Below are positions 43,713-55,716 of a stretch of 64,000 nucleotides of DNA, piece after piece. The notes beneath the pieces were generated by a model. The model had not been told where the DNA came from and ran no database searches. It worked only from the letters and a program-made list of their open reading frames with translations. Source of the stretch: Euborellia annulipes. Lineage: Eukaryota; Arthropoda; Insecta; Dermaptera; Anisolabididae. The DNA lies in contig JAKCPI010024979.1 of the NCBI GenBank assembly GCA_023213315.1, positions 1 to 64,000 on the forward strand, in the 5' to 3' direction. A program made the translations under genes and the position numbers. Every line of letters begins with the position of its first letter. Position 1 is the stretch's first letter.

Positions 43713-46700
43713 ATGGAAGTGGAGCAGTCTTTACTTTCACATAATTGTCGTCTTTGTTTATCCAACGACCCAACAAATTTGCATATATTTAGTGAAGTTG
43801 GACAGAAATATGATTTCCAAGCGAAATTCTTAAAACTATTCAGATTTTGGGTAATTCATTTTTAATTAAATTTTTTAATTAACAATTTATCTTTGTCATT
43901 TACTGACAGCTTCCAATTAATCAATTTCTCAACTTCTAAATGAATTAATAAATCCTTTTGCTTTCTCTCGTCCTTTGGAAACTAATTAAAGAGCATTTTC
44001 AAATGGAAGAAGTTTCCCAAAAAATACAGTATTTGCTCATATGAGATAATCACCTAAAAAATATCATTAATTCAAACCATCGAGAGGGATAATTGCAATT
44101 AAATATTTATTATTTAAAATAAAAATAATTTTAAATCTGTAGAATAGGCCTCGTGTGAAATTATGAGTGATTTGTGTTTTGTATTGGTTGTTTCAGTTCG
44201 GTTTGCTTCTGACCTAAACCATTCAGTTCTAAGCTGTCAAATAAAAAAATTGCTGTCTCTGTGGCCTCAAATTTTTTTTCCAAAAACAAACTAAATGGTT
44301 TAGTTAAATATACACTCAAAACCTCGGCAAACCGAACAGAAACTGAGATTTCTTTAAAGTTGATTTAATTTTTATTTTCTAAGGAAAACTTTACTGGAGG
44401 GGTCCAAACAGATTAGGTAGCTGCAAGTTGTTTAAAACCATGTGCGATGGCTCAACCCTACTCTATTCTACTCGAGGACTTTTCTGCAGATCGACCTTAA
44501 GTCTTAAGGAAACTGTTAATATTAAGTTAACAATATGTGAAGATAATTGTATTAACTAGACAAAGGTCTTTGCAAATTGTCATTCAGACAATGGAAAGAG
44601 TCTTCCCTAGTTCAGAACCACCGTCTAGTTAGTACAATAATCATGTGCATACCCCCAATTCATCACTAGATTATTATACATTTACATTAAGAGCCTTAGA
44701 AATTTTTCATCATATTTTCATACATTTCTAGGATTTTGTCATGAATAATGTTGACCTACTTTTTTTTAGCCTAAAGTGGTTGCTCTCGAATTGGCAATGT
44801 TTATTTTCGGCTTTACAGTTCTTCACAACTGGTGAAACCTATGTCCCATTTCGTAAAACTTCCCATGAAGGGCAATTTGTCGTAATGAAGACATTAATTG
44901 GCCGCACAAATCTTGTGATTTGAGACTTAGATTTATTTATTTCGGGCGTTAAAGATAAGGTCTACAGAGAGGGTGGGATGGGAAGTATGTGATAAGAACA
45001 TAGGCGTAACTAGGAAATTTGACTGGGGGGGGGGGGAGCCATTCTCGCTGGAGGAGCCATGGGACCAGCCATCCTCCTGGAAGGCCCCATATTGTCTCAA
45101 TTTTTCTTGGGTCGGGGAGTTTTCTGGGGGGAGGGAGGCCACGAGCCTTCTGGGAGAGGCAGGCTCCCCCCTCCCCCGGGACCCCCTAGTTACGCCCATG
45201 GATAAGAAGCTAGCAGTCCAATTGAACAATTGAACGAATAAAAGACATCAGGACAGAAATTCGTGTCCTAAGCCCAAAAATATGTAAAAATATGATGAAA
45301 AATTTCTTCAAAGGAATAACCATTTGCAGAAAAAGCAGAGATGATCATATTTATCTTATATTGTGTTTCACATTTAATTGTAGAGTTTATACTTTATAAA
45401 AATATCTCCACTTTTTCAGGAAAGTTTTCGTTTTTTATGTAATTTTATATGGCCGGCTCAATCTGAATACCCTATATTTTAATTAATCTTATCACAACAG
45501 GATATATTCTATCAAGTGAATTATATAATAATAAAATATCACTTCTAAGATCTTAAATATTTCTACTTTTTTAAAAGATTTCATTTTATAGATTGTAAAT
45601 TAATATAGATAGATCTATTTATATAATAAATAATGAATAAACCCATTTTTTTCTAGGTAAGACCTGATGATACTCTCCCTAAGCATATCTGTTGTGTTTG
45701 TTACAACCAAGTGGAGAAATTCCATTGCTTTGTCCTCAAAGTCGAAGAAAGTCAACGTAAATTGGGATCACTTATCAATGGTCACTTGGAAATATATGAA
45801 GATGCACAATCAACCCAAAACACCTACGAATTTTTCAAAACTGAATGTGAACTCTCTAGTTTTGACCAGGATACGTATTATCAAACAAATTCCGATTCTG
45901 GATACCATCAACAGGTGGAAGTACCGGCTCAGGCCCAAGAGGAAGTGGTGGTGACTCCCTCTTTGCAGCTTATGACAATGCCCCCTGCTGCTAGAGAAGA
46001 AGCAGTAAATTCACTCGATACGAAAATCAAAAAAATTAAAAATGGTCCAACTGTGATCTCCAAGACAACTTCTAGTAACAATAAGCAATCAGAAAACGAT
46101 GAAGTTGAAAAATTAGAAAATATTCCACTCGCTCAAAGACAACAAAAACTTGCAAAAGGGGACTCAAAAAAGGTAAGATAATTTTTTATCGTTGTATTAT
46201 TAATTTTACCCTTGGGGAGAAAAATGTTCCTAATTCGACAGTCTTAATTAAATTTAGCATTAGCTTAAACTTTGATAAATTTTTTGACATTTTTAAACGA
46301 ATTTCATGTATTGTAAATAAGATATTAAAATAGTCGAAGATCTTTATCCATCTCTACATCCAATATTATTTTTCATATCCATCTCAATTATACTTCACTA
46401 TTAGCATTCTTATTGTTGTATTGAAACTGAACTCAAAATTTAAAAATTATAATGAAAATTGAATGTTTCAAAATAGTCAAAAGGCTTATCGAGGCAAAGC
46501 TGTTCGCATGATTTTCCCGATAAAATGGGGGTCTTAAAAAGTTAGCCAAAAGGCAACTCTTTCGAAAATATGCCAATAGATGGTAGGGCTATGTTTAATC
46601 TCATGTATTTGTTTCTTGTTCTTTCTTTGCCTTAATCCCGCGGTGCGGGGTCGGCGGATCATGACTTTTGCGACCGGGAAGGACTAGAACAGGCCGGTTC

Positions 46701-49700
46701 GTCGCACAAAAAAAGCATTCTATTATGCAAAATGTTGACGATTTTAAATCATTTTTAAAAATCCGCATAAAAAATACTTTAAAAGGCCTCAGTAGTTTCG
46801 GACTAAAGATCCAATGTGGCCTTCTGAAGTTCCTTTAACCCACATGTTATTTCTTCTCTCCTTTATAGTTTTTATAACAAGTCTATTTCATTAGCTTATA
46901 GAATTTGATTCTTTAATTTAGGCCTATGGGACACGCATCAAGTCAAATCATCTTGCCAAATTCTACGGGTACGAATGTCAGATCTGCAAACAAAATGGCA
47001 AAGAGGTTTTGAAATTCCGTATGTTCGGACAATTATGCGAACATTACACATCAGCTCATGGGCAGCGAGGCTACGTAGTCTGTTGCGGTCGAAAGATTTA
47101 CAGTAGGAAATCTGTTAGGACTCATTTCTTAAAACATCAAAAACCGGAACTGTTTAAGTTAGTTAATTGAAATTAATTTATATATATACATTTTGAGAAG
47201 CTCGTAACATCATTGATGTTTTTCCATTTTCTTTCTAGATGTGATCTATGTGGAAAACAATTAGCGAATAAATTTTGCCTTGAGACACACAAACTGAGAC
47301 ACCGACCTGAAAGACCTTTCAAATGTTCCACATGTGGCAAAGGTTTGGCAACTTCCGGAGATCTTTATAAGCACGAGCAACAACATTGGCCGGAAGAAGA
47401 AAGGCTTAGATATGTATGTGATACTTGCGGAAAAAGGTAAACAAGGCCTTATTTAAAAATTAAATTAAATCACATTTTTTAATTAAAATCTTAAAAAATA
47501 TACTTTATCCTTTTTTTACTTAGTTTTTTTCCTAATATCTGGGAATCTGACGCAAATCAGAACTCTTTTCAAAATTTTCTTTATGTCATGTCATTAAAGT
47601 GTATCCCCAAATATTTTCAATCTGGGTTTGAGGGTTTCTTCTACTAACTTTTTAATACTATTTACCAGATTTATTTATCCTCTTATTTTTTTCTAGATTT
47701 AAACACATAGCTAATCTTAATTATCACCGAAATGCTGTGCATCTGAAATTAACAGAAATCTGTCATATCTGTGCCAAAACATTTGCCTCTAGATCGGGAC
47801 TGGATATTCATATGATGTCACATGAGGCAGCTGAACATCAAGTTCAATGCACCGTTTGCGGAAAATGGTAAATAAAACAATCTTATTTTTTTTGGATGGG
47901 AAATTCAGACTTAGATTATTATTATGTAATCTCTCCAATCTTTTTTTTCGGCTACAGACGACAATTGACTTTTATAAATTTATTTATTATTTATATTCTA
48001 CAGTATCGAGGGCTTCTGGAGGGCGTTCAATGGTCTTGTTTTTTGTATATATCCGATAGAGAGAAAATATTGAATTCATGTCAAATGTCATGTCGATGTC
48101 GAGATTTTGATGTTACACGTTTTGAGGTCCCCTGAGTTAAAAAAAGACATGGCCTGTCTGTCTGTGAAAGAAATATCTCAAGAACGAAAAGAGCTGAGGT
48201 GGTTGAAATTTTATATTTAAGTTAAGCACCTCCCTGAGACATGACACGAACCTTTTAAACAAAATCGGCCAAAGGGTACTTTACTAATGTACTTTTTCAG
48301 TTTTTTTTTTTTTTTTTCGATTTTCTCAAAATTCGCTCTAGCGATTTTGATTAAAATTCATAAATCAATTATTTTTACTTTCTCTTACCCTATATATGAA
48401 ATATATAGAGAGAGAAAGTATTTTTTGATTCTCTTTAAAATGTACCGTACACAAGTGATCGATCAGATGCCACAAGTGCCTGATCTGCTCGAAAGTGGAG
48501 AATTGAGCTTAGTTATGCAAACTAATATTTTTAAAATAAATAAATCAACTTTTTTTAAGGCAACTGAAGGTGAAAAGCTACTTTTAAGATAATATTTCTG
48601 AAAGCTAAGCATGGGCGTAGCCAAGAGGAGGCAGGGGGGCCTTTGCCTCCCTGGCTCGTCCTAAAAATTAAAAAAAAACAAACAAACAAATATATATTTT
48701 TCCCATTGGGAATTTTTTTTTAACGTCCCAATCCACTACATTAATTTAATTTTTTTTTTATTTAATAATTAATAATCTATGTATATATTAATTGCAAACC
48801 CCCTCTCTCGCTCTAACGAGGGGTTGCCCGTTAGGGGGGCCCTAACAAGATGTCTGACTACGCCTATGAAGCTAAGCATTTTGGTTGCCTAAGCTCAAAG
48901 CTTCACTTTCGAGTAGATCAGGCAATTGTGGTGCTCGCTGTACAATATATTCAGTCCTGAAAATTGTCTGAAGCACACTTTACTCTTGTACTTCATAGGA
49001 TTTTTTTAATTCAATATCGATCAGAATCCTAATTATCACTGGCTCAACGAATATTAGATTAGTGAACTAGAAATCGCCTAAAATGCTTAATATTTTTCGA
49101 CACTTTTTTAGGATGAAAAACAAATTAACCATGAGAACGCATATGAAATCGCATCAAGACGCTGTTGTTTTTCCGTGTCCATATTGTGATCGAGTTTATA
49201 AAGTAAACTCACGTCTTTCAATGCACATTAAAAGTCACAGCGATGCACGGCCTCATCAATGCCATTTCTGCCCAAAATCATTCAAGCTTAAGAGTACATT
49301 AAAGGTAATTTTTTTAATATAAATTCTGTTTTAGTTTTGTATTATTTTAAGTGATTTAACAGCCCTTCAGCCCTTATTCTTTACATCTGATAATGAAATT
49401 TAATATTTGCATAAATAAATGAATTCGATGTGGACAAAAAATCATACTACAATATTAAGGGCCCCCCAGGACTCTTGCGAAGTTGAACGCACTTGACCGA
49501 GGAACGAGAGTGTGGAGGCTTTACACGGCCCGCCTTGTGCTACTTTTACTAGCTCTTGGAGCGATTTTTTTACTTAAGTCAAAAGAAGGAGAGGCCCAAC
49601 GACGAGGAAATCCGAAGTGCACCTCCAACACTCTTGTTTTCTCGCTAGGCCTTCAGTGTGTTTTTTTCAAAATTCCTTGAGTGATTCTGATTTATTATTT

Positions 49701-50508
49701 CATAATTTTATAATTTTATTCCTAATGAGTGAATGGACCCAAAAACCTCAATTGCAATTACTTGAGGCTTTTTAAGGAAACTAGTGATTTGGGACCCCAA
49801 ATATTCTAATCATATTGAATAAAAAATAAATAAACGACGCTGCCTCCATCGATTTTTAATTTTCTTTTTTAAAAAAATAATAACAAAATTATAATAGCTA
49901 TACACAAATAGAAGCTTTGGTGTCACTCATGGTACTGAGATGCTCGCGGAATAACTCGAGAGTGTGGATGCCCAGTTCTTCGCCGAAGTTACTCCGCGAG
50001 AGTCTGGAGGGGGTTTTATAGTTAATTACCCAAATTCTCATTATCAATAGATTTTTTATTCTATTCTCCATTTCACATTTTCTACAGAATATGTATACAA
50101 TAATTTAGCCAAAAATTTCCATCTTATCAGACTCATCTTGTCCAACATACCGGCGAGAAACCTTATCAATGTCCGCATTGTCCTCGTACTTTCGCGAGTG
50201 GTGCTAATTTCTACACTCATAAAAAACGGATGCACGGAGATATCGCTGCTGCAGCCGCAGCGGCAGCTGCAGCTAATGCAGGAGTACCCCCTAATCCATT
50301 GTTACAACAACATCAACAACAACCCCTACCTCAAACACTTCAGACGCAACAGCAGCAACCGCCACAGCCACCTCAGAGATCGGAACCCACCCAAAACGAT
50401 GCTACTCCAGCTACTCAGTACCTGTGTTACTACAACCCACCTACGTTACCTCCAGCTCCTGCTCCGCACCCCACCGAACCCCCAAATAGTTTCTATCCTC
50501 TTCTCTAA
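43713..50508 (+). CDS. ZAD-domain C2H2 zinc-finger protein
   Basis: A likely nuclear DNA-binding regulator. Seven exons: 43713-43850, 45657-46172, 46922-47157, 47239-47436, 47697-47867, 49112-49304 and 50131-50508 (stop TAA 50506-50508); phases agree, 609 residues. Residues 12-75 form a ZAD zinc-binding domain (NCRLCLSND, then [10 protein letters not shown]), a dimerisation module typical of arthropod fingers. An acidic/polar linker follows. About ten C2H2 fingers then run from ECQIC to HKKRMH; the second ([10 protein letters not shown]) is degenerate, and the linker before the last finger is the classic HTGEKPY. Several introns cut within fingers between the Cys pair and the helix (TCGKR/FKH, CGKW/MKN). 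After the fingers come an alanine run (10) and a Gln/Pro-rich tail ending FYPLL. The direct target is unknown. Confidence 0.9.
44999..45200. mobile_element. hAT-like MITE with 8-bp TSD GATAAGAA
   Basis: The ends CATAGGCGTAACTAGG and CTAGTTACGCCCATG are inverted. TSDs are at 44991-44998 and 45201-45208. In intron 1 of the ZAD gene. Confidence 0.9.
46479..46640. repeat. Dispersed repeat shared with 27460-27620
   Basis: Both contain TTCGCATG.TTTTCCCGATAA.ATGG, GTCTTAAAA, then GCCAA.AGATGG.AGG..TA..TTTAATCTCATGTATTTG. Diverged copies, class unknown. Confidence 0.6.
48048..48421 (+). mobile_element. R1 repeat copy followed by a separate R1 hairpin
   Basis: Body order as in other copies (TGTCGAGATTTTGATG, CTCAAGAACGAAAAGAGCT, TACTTTTTCAG). 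A complete 48-bp hairpin TTTTTACTTTCTCTTACC..GAGAGAAAGTA follows at 48374-48421, in a position where other copies have no hairpin. Confidence 0.7.
48610..48868. mobile_element. hAT-like MITE with 8-bp TSD AAGCTAAG
   Basis: Ends CATGGGCGTAGCCAAG and GACTACGCCTATG. TSDs at 48602-48609 and 48869-48876. In intron 5 of the ZAD gene. Confidence 0.9.
49440..50015. repeat. GC-rich repeat blocks in the last intron of the ZAD gene
   Basis: Two blocks (49450-49660 and 49915-50015) share GAGAGTGTGGA motifs. The second contains an inverted CTCGCGGA / TCCGCGAG pair. They look like parts of one eroded element. The short ORFs here are not family-like. Confidence 0.4.
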
Positions 50509-51177
50509 GCAAAAACTATAAAATAATAATTCATTTGCTCAATTTTTTTCTTTCAAATTTTGATCAAATCCTAAGCGATTTTATTGTTTTTACTTTTACT
50601 TTGAATAACTTTTTTACAACAAAATGACTATGAAATAGCTAGAATCAGACCCGTAGTCAGGTTTTTTCGTGACTAGGGGGAGGTGGGGGGGGGGTGACAG
50701 CATTTAACACTGTATTTTCACTGTGTTTGTCTATCTATAATTCTATTTGTTAGATTAATAAAAGAAGGCAATGCCAGCCAAACAGGATGGATAGCCTCTA
50801 TCTATTTATTTCAGATTATGCGGGGGGAGGGGGTCTTGTTCCAAGATGGATATGATCTATTTCGAGTCACAACCGCAATATAAACAAACAAAAGGGTTAA
50901 TTTCAAATCTAAAAGATCTCGTTTGGCTGACCGAATAGCATACAACTTTCTTTCTTTTAAGTAAAATACTAGTACTCTTTGGTCGATTTTATTCAAATAC
51001 TTCGTGTTGCGATGGGGTGCCTACTTTAATTCATTCTTGAGATATTTTGCTAACAAACAGCCCACTTCGCCCATTAATCTTAATTACATTAAAAATCATA
51101 TCATCACTATTCATAGATCTTGAAGCTCAATGACACTATTCACTCTGCATATGAATCCGACTGTGTACACATCATTA

Positions 51178-51520
51178 AGCGCCCCATACACGCTCAGTTA
51201 AACTGCGCAGTTTATCACATGTGTCATGTCTGAGCGATAAACTTAAAAAACTGCGCAGTTCACGCAAGTTTTTGTGCAGGCGAGCGGCCTGTCCAAAAGT
51301 TTCTAATTTTGCACAGATAAATGCAGTTTCCTCAGTCTATCGCTCAGTTTCTGCAGTTCTGTCTGTGTCGCTTGAGGGTGTTGCCCACCAGTTGAATAAA
51401 AAAGATATCCTTCAGAGTTTTATCGAGGCCTACCATAATTTGTCCGAATTATAGGACGTTTCTTGTTTTGTCTATTCAAATTGCGTGGAAAACGAAGTAC
51501 AGTACATTCCTGCTCTTCTT
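51178..51520 (+). pseudogene. MADF-like transposon protein fragment (relic)
   Basis: An open frame ends LNKKDILQSFIEAYHNLSEL, then TAG where a MADF domain would have Trp, then DVSCFVYSN. The pattern FIEAY..LPxLWD..xxxYxN is that of MADF/MYB-SANT-like proteins of PIF/Harbinger-type transposons. The flank holds repeated CTGCGCAGTT words. The Trp codon TGG changed to TAG would explain the stop. No transposase is seen, so the class is tentative. Confidence 0.45.
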
Positions 51521-52922
51521 TTTCTATTCATGTTTAGAGAGAGAGAGAGATCCACATGGAGAATACTTCCATACACACTGAACCAAGAGCGGATCCAGAG
51601 GAGTTTATCGGGTGGGGGGTAATCTGGTGTGACTGGTCGCACAGCACACAATTTTTTCTTACTTTCGGTAATTTAAAGGTGCTTTCTGTACTTGTTTACC
51701 ATTACCATTGTTATATACAAATCAAATTTTTAAAATTTTATATTAAAAATCAAATTTAAAATATTTTAAAAAAACTGAAGTAGCCCACACACCTTCAATT
51801 CATTTAAGTTTACAGTTTTTTACTCAGATATTTACACAGTAAAACTATGCATGTATGGGCCACTTTATCATTAATTCACTGCTTTTGCGCGTCCATTAGT
51901 AAAGCCCAGACTCTCATCATTTCTTCCTTTTGTGAATTAGCCCCATCATCCCCTCGTAATTATATCCATATCCCTTCTTCAAATCATCAATCCTTTGAAT
52001 TATATTATTCCTTCTTTTTCTTCTTCACTTCTGTCTTTCTACCATTCCTTCCAATACATCCTTCAACAAACACTTTATTCTCATTAAGTGACCCATCCAG
52101 TATCATATAACTACATACGTACAGATTATTTATATATACATATAAATAATGTATGCAAGTACGGATATATAAATTTCTTGGAACAACCTTTGTGTAAAAA
52201 ACTTATTAAAGTTTAAACAATTTTGTATAATTAATGATATACTGATATTATTTATCTTTATAAAAAAATTAAATATTATATGATATGCTCTAAATATCAG
52301 ATTTTTAAGGATATTAATGTATATATATTTATATTTGTAAGAATTAATATTATTCAGTATATTAATTAATTTTGTATTCCTATAAGCAATATCAAATTTT
52401 AAGCTCATTTATTTTTTTAAATGAAAATTATTATTTTATATTTTTTGTATTATAGGCCTATTCATCTTATATATTAATATATTTAAATAAGTTTTTAATA
52501 TAGCCTATTTAAATTGAATCTCATCGTCCTCCATACAAATTTAAGTTATAAATTATTTTTATTTTTTTCTAAATATCAAAAAAAATAAATAAATAAATAA
52601 ATAATTCGTCATCATTTGTATATAATTAATATTAATAAATTTTTTTAATATTTAAAAAAATTTATCTTTTATAATATTTTTTTTTTATTTTTCATTAAAG
52701 AAAAATAAGATTAATTAAAGCCATAGTCTAGTCGAAGAAAGGGGACAATTAGTCATAGGAAAATAAAAAACAGTAAATGAAAGAGAGAAATTTTCCAAAA
52801 AAAAAAAAAAAACTATTTGCAGAAGATTTAAATAATAGGTTTATTAAATATCGAAAATTAAATAAAATGAATTATTACTGGTACTTGAAATCTTCAAAGT
52901 TATTAGAAAATATGGATACTAC

Positions 52923-53218
52923 CATGGGCGTACCCAGGGAGGGCAGGGGGTGCAGCTGCCCCCCCCCCTAGAAGCAACAAAAAAAAAATTAAATGTTTAT
53001 AAAGCGATGAAACGAAACAAAATTGGTGGTTGGCGACGGGGAATGATTCTTTTTGTTAGGACTCGAGGGTTTTTAGGCCTTTAATTCGAAGGCTTTAGCT
53101 CTCTATATAAAAAATAGCTATGTCACAATCTGGACGACCATGATCTGCCACCCCCCCTGGACGACCATGATCTGACCATGCCCCCCCCCCCCTAGATTTG
53201 ATCCTGGGTACGCCCATG
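52923..53218. mobile_element. hAT-like MITE with 8-bp TSD GATACTAC
   Basis: The terminal repeats CATGGGCGTACCCAGG and CCTGGGTACGCCCATG are perfect. TSDs are at 52915-52922 and 53219-53226. Sister of 11029-11320 in the opposite orientation, with the same interior (TTGGTGGTTGGCGACGGGGA). Confidence 0.93.
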
Positions 53219-53758
53219 GATACTACAATCATTTAATACCACAGTTATTTAATTTCAATTTTCCTTGGCACTATTAATTGTTTTGCTTGTTTTACTTATT
53301 CCATTTTCGCTTATTTTTTAGATATCAGATTTAAAAGTCCTCCAGTAAAATAAACTGTATCTTTTTCAAATTCAAATGCAGAATGAATTTTAGCAATTAA
53401 CAACATAGAACACACATAGACTCTGACTGCAAAAGAATTTAGGTGAACCAACTTACTTGATTGTTAATATAAACAAGAGTGTACTTAAACAATGATATTT
53501 AAAAAAAACCTTTTCCAACCAAAAGGTTAACACATATCCAAAATAATTCATAAACCTCTTCTTTCTTTTTTTTTTAAACAATGTATTTTTTTAGATTTTA
53601 CCAATTTGATATTATAGGATAAAAACTCATTGCATTCCATATATCTCAATTAGATTAAGAATAAATAAATTAATTTTTGTATTCGAAATATGATAAATAA
53701 AAATTTTTTGTACAATTGTAGAAAAATTTTTATTTTTTATTTATTTAATACTCTATAT

Positions 53759-53945
53759 CAGTGGTTCCCAACCTTTTTTGATGTGCGGCCCACTTTTTCA
53801 GTAAAAAAAAACGCTGAGGCCCAGTGTATATATATAATTTTATATAAATATAAATAATTTTTATCTTTTCTAAGACGTCCGCGGCCCAGTTTCAATCAGC
53901 TCGCGGCCCACAACTGGGCCGCGGCCCACGGGTTGGGAACCGCTG
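53759..53945. mobile_element. hAT-like MITE with 8-bp TSD CTCTATAT
   Basis: The ends CAGTGGTTCCCAACC and GGTTGGGAACCGCTG are inverted. TSDs are at 53751-53758 and 53946-53953. Same family as 7811-7979. Confidence 0.93.
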
Positions 53946-54010
53946 CTCTATATATTTGATCAAATTTTCCTTTAAGAATTCGATACATGTTAACAATGTT
54001 TTTCTTCCAG

Positions 54011-54085
54011 TTCCTTTGAAAGAATCCAATTAATCGAACAAAGAAAATTAATCATAGAATTAAAAAAGAAAATTAATGAATCATA
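54011..54085 (+). CDS. Possible terminal exon of an unidentified gene
   Basis: A strong acceptor (TGTTTTTCTTCCAG) is followed by a 24-residue open frame rich in Glu, Lys, Ile and Leu (SFERIQLIEQRKLIIELKKK) ending in TAA. It looks like the end of a coiled coil. No upstream exon could be identified, so chance remains possible. Confidence 0.2.
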
Positions 54086-54465
54086 AAATTTAAATTAAAT
54101 TGAATCCGAGATTTCTATCAAGATGTGATTAAGAATATATGAATATATATATCAAACAGTATCCGTCCGGCTTTACAGTCCACAAACGAGTGTGAAGATC
54201 TGAGGGCTTGCCAGCCCTCAAACGAGTGAGGTTTCTTCTTATCGACGACGACGCTTTCTACTTTACTCTCCTTTGTGGGAGGGGAAAAAAGATTAATTAT
54301 TTTTTTTTTTAATACTTTTCTAACAATTTCTAATTTTCTTTGAAAATTTTATATTTCAATTAATTTTTATTAAAATTCCTTTTCTTTCTCTCAATTAATC
54401 TTTAAATAATACTAAAAAAAAAATTAAATTTAATTAAAATAAAATAAATAATCTCTCCCTGACCT

Positions 54466-54660
54466 CGGGAACCTTGCGATATATGGTATAATTTCATCAA
54501 GAGACGATTAGCCAAGATCAGTCAAACTTGTAATTCTGATTTGAAGGCAACTCAGGTTCTAATGACCCTCATCGCAAAAATTTATCCAATTCCTCTTCCT
54601 GAGAAAGGAAACTGGAACCCATCTCAGTATCATTACTATGAAAGACACTATTTAGAGTGA
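54466..54660 (+). CDS. Unidentified coding-like segment
   Basis: About 64 codons with no stop, in a GC-richer patch of otherwise AT-rich DNA. It reads REPCDIWYNFIKRRLAKI, then LKATQVLMTLIAKIYPIPLP and NWNPSQYHYYERHYLE before TGA. There is no ATG at its start, a TGA lies directly upstream, and no acceptor precedes it. It may be a transposon or gene relic. I do not recognise the family. Confidence 0.25.
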   Translation, partial: REPCDIWYNFIKRRLAKISQTCNSDLKATQVLMTLIAKIYPIPLPEKGNWNPSQYHYYERHYLE

Positions 54661-55216
54661 TCACGTCGTGTCACTCCCAGAAACAAATGACTCAGAAGAA
54701 GAGTCTTAAAAAAAAACAATAATGAAATTATTATTTTATTTTTTTTATTATATAATCTTTTTAAGAAATTCAAGACATTTGAAATGATATCATGAATTGT
54801 TTGTGTTAGGACATAAAAAAAACAATACTAGACGATATCAGTAAATTTTATCGATTTTTCAAAACATTCAAAAGAAATGATTCATTGAGCAGGAAATGAA
54901 ATTATTAATTAAAATACTAAGAAAAGGAAAAAAATAGAAATTTTTACTTTACACACAAACCAAAGGTTGAGTAAACCTGATTCAAAAGTAATTATGTGGA
55001 GGGGAGAATTGAAGGATTGGAATATTTTTTTCTTATATATAATTTTGTTAGTAAATTCTGAAATTAGACGTTCTCCTGAATAGAAAGATACAACACACTT
55101 ATCTAAATTTGTTAAAGTAATTATTACATGTTGAAATTGAAGTATTATTAAATACCATATATAACGCAAAATAAAAACAAAATTTAAAAATATTAATTAA
55201 ATTAGAACAAAAAAAG

Positions 55217-55390
55217 CCCTCGGGCCTTGGTGTAGTGATTAGCATGCTGGCCATTGGCACCAAGGGTCGCGGGTTCGCATCCCGTCTCATGCGACAATTT
55301 ATTTCAATTGGATTGGCTTCTAATCCAATTGAAAAAAATAGAGACGGGGTCTAAATGGCCTCCGATGCCGAAAAAGGCCTTAATTAAAAA
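55217..55390 (+). mobile_element. tRNA-derived SINE (family B)
   Basis: The head GGGCCTTGGTGTAGTGATTAGCATG (A box like) and GGTTCGCATCCC (B box like) resembles family A, but the body differs: an inverted CCAATTG/CAATTGG pair, GACGGGGTCTAAATGGCC, and an A run at the end (55385-55398). Confidence 0.75.
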
Positions 55391-55716
55391 AAAAAAAATG
55401 TTTGACCTAATTATGTATCTCACCTAAATCTCACAATTACGGCGATTTATGTATATAATGAGTTTTTTTTTTAGTTGCTCCGTGTGTATTGGACCTAAGA
55501 GTGGGTGAGATGAGAGTAAAATATTTTTTTACTAGTTAATACATACCGGTACGTCACTAGGTTAGTTGCATAAAAGAGGAGGGAGGGGAAAGCCCTAAAC
55601 TCTCCGAGAAATCGTCCACTCCTTCATTCAAATTTGAGCTTTCGCGTAATAAACATCTTATAATTATTTTCGAAATACAGTTTTTTTTTTTGAGTAGTTC
55701 AAAAGAAGAGACAAAT

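Larger units (their letters stand above)
50509..55560. other. Intergenic region between the ZAD and STAR genes
   Basis: Mostly AT-rich text with G-run element fragments (50650-50840), a MADF-like relic, two clear MITEs, a SINE and two coding-like segments listed separately. The 52120-52720 part is almost pure A/T with nothing recognisable. Confidence 0.6.

Noticed and set aside
52777..52971. Lys-rich ORF ending in a MITE
   Set aside because: Composition follows the AT-rich DNA and an A run, and the ORF is terminated inside the MITE at 52923.
55217..55300. Functional tRNA gene
   Set aside because: A and B boxes are present, but the cloverleaf acceptor stem does not close and the sequence continues into a SINE body with an A tail. 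Same verdict for the heads at 9560-9640, 27915-27990, 29787-29860, 59330-59390 and 63170-63244.
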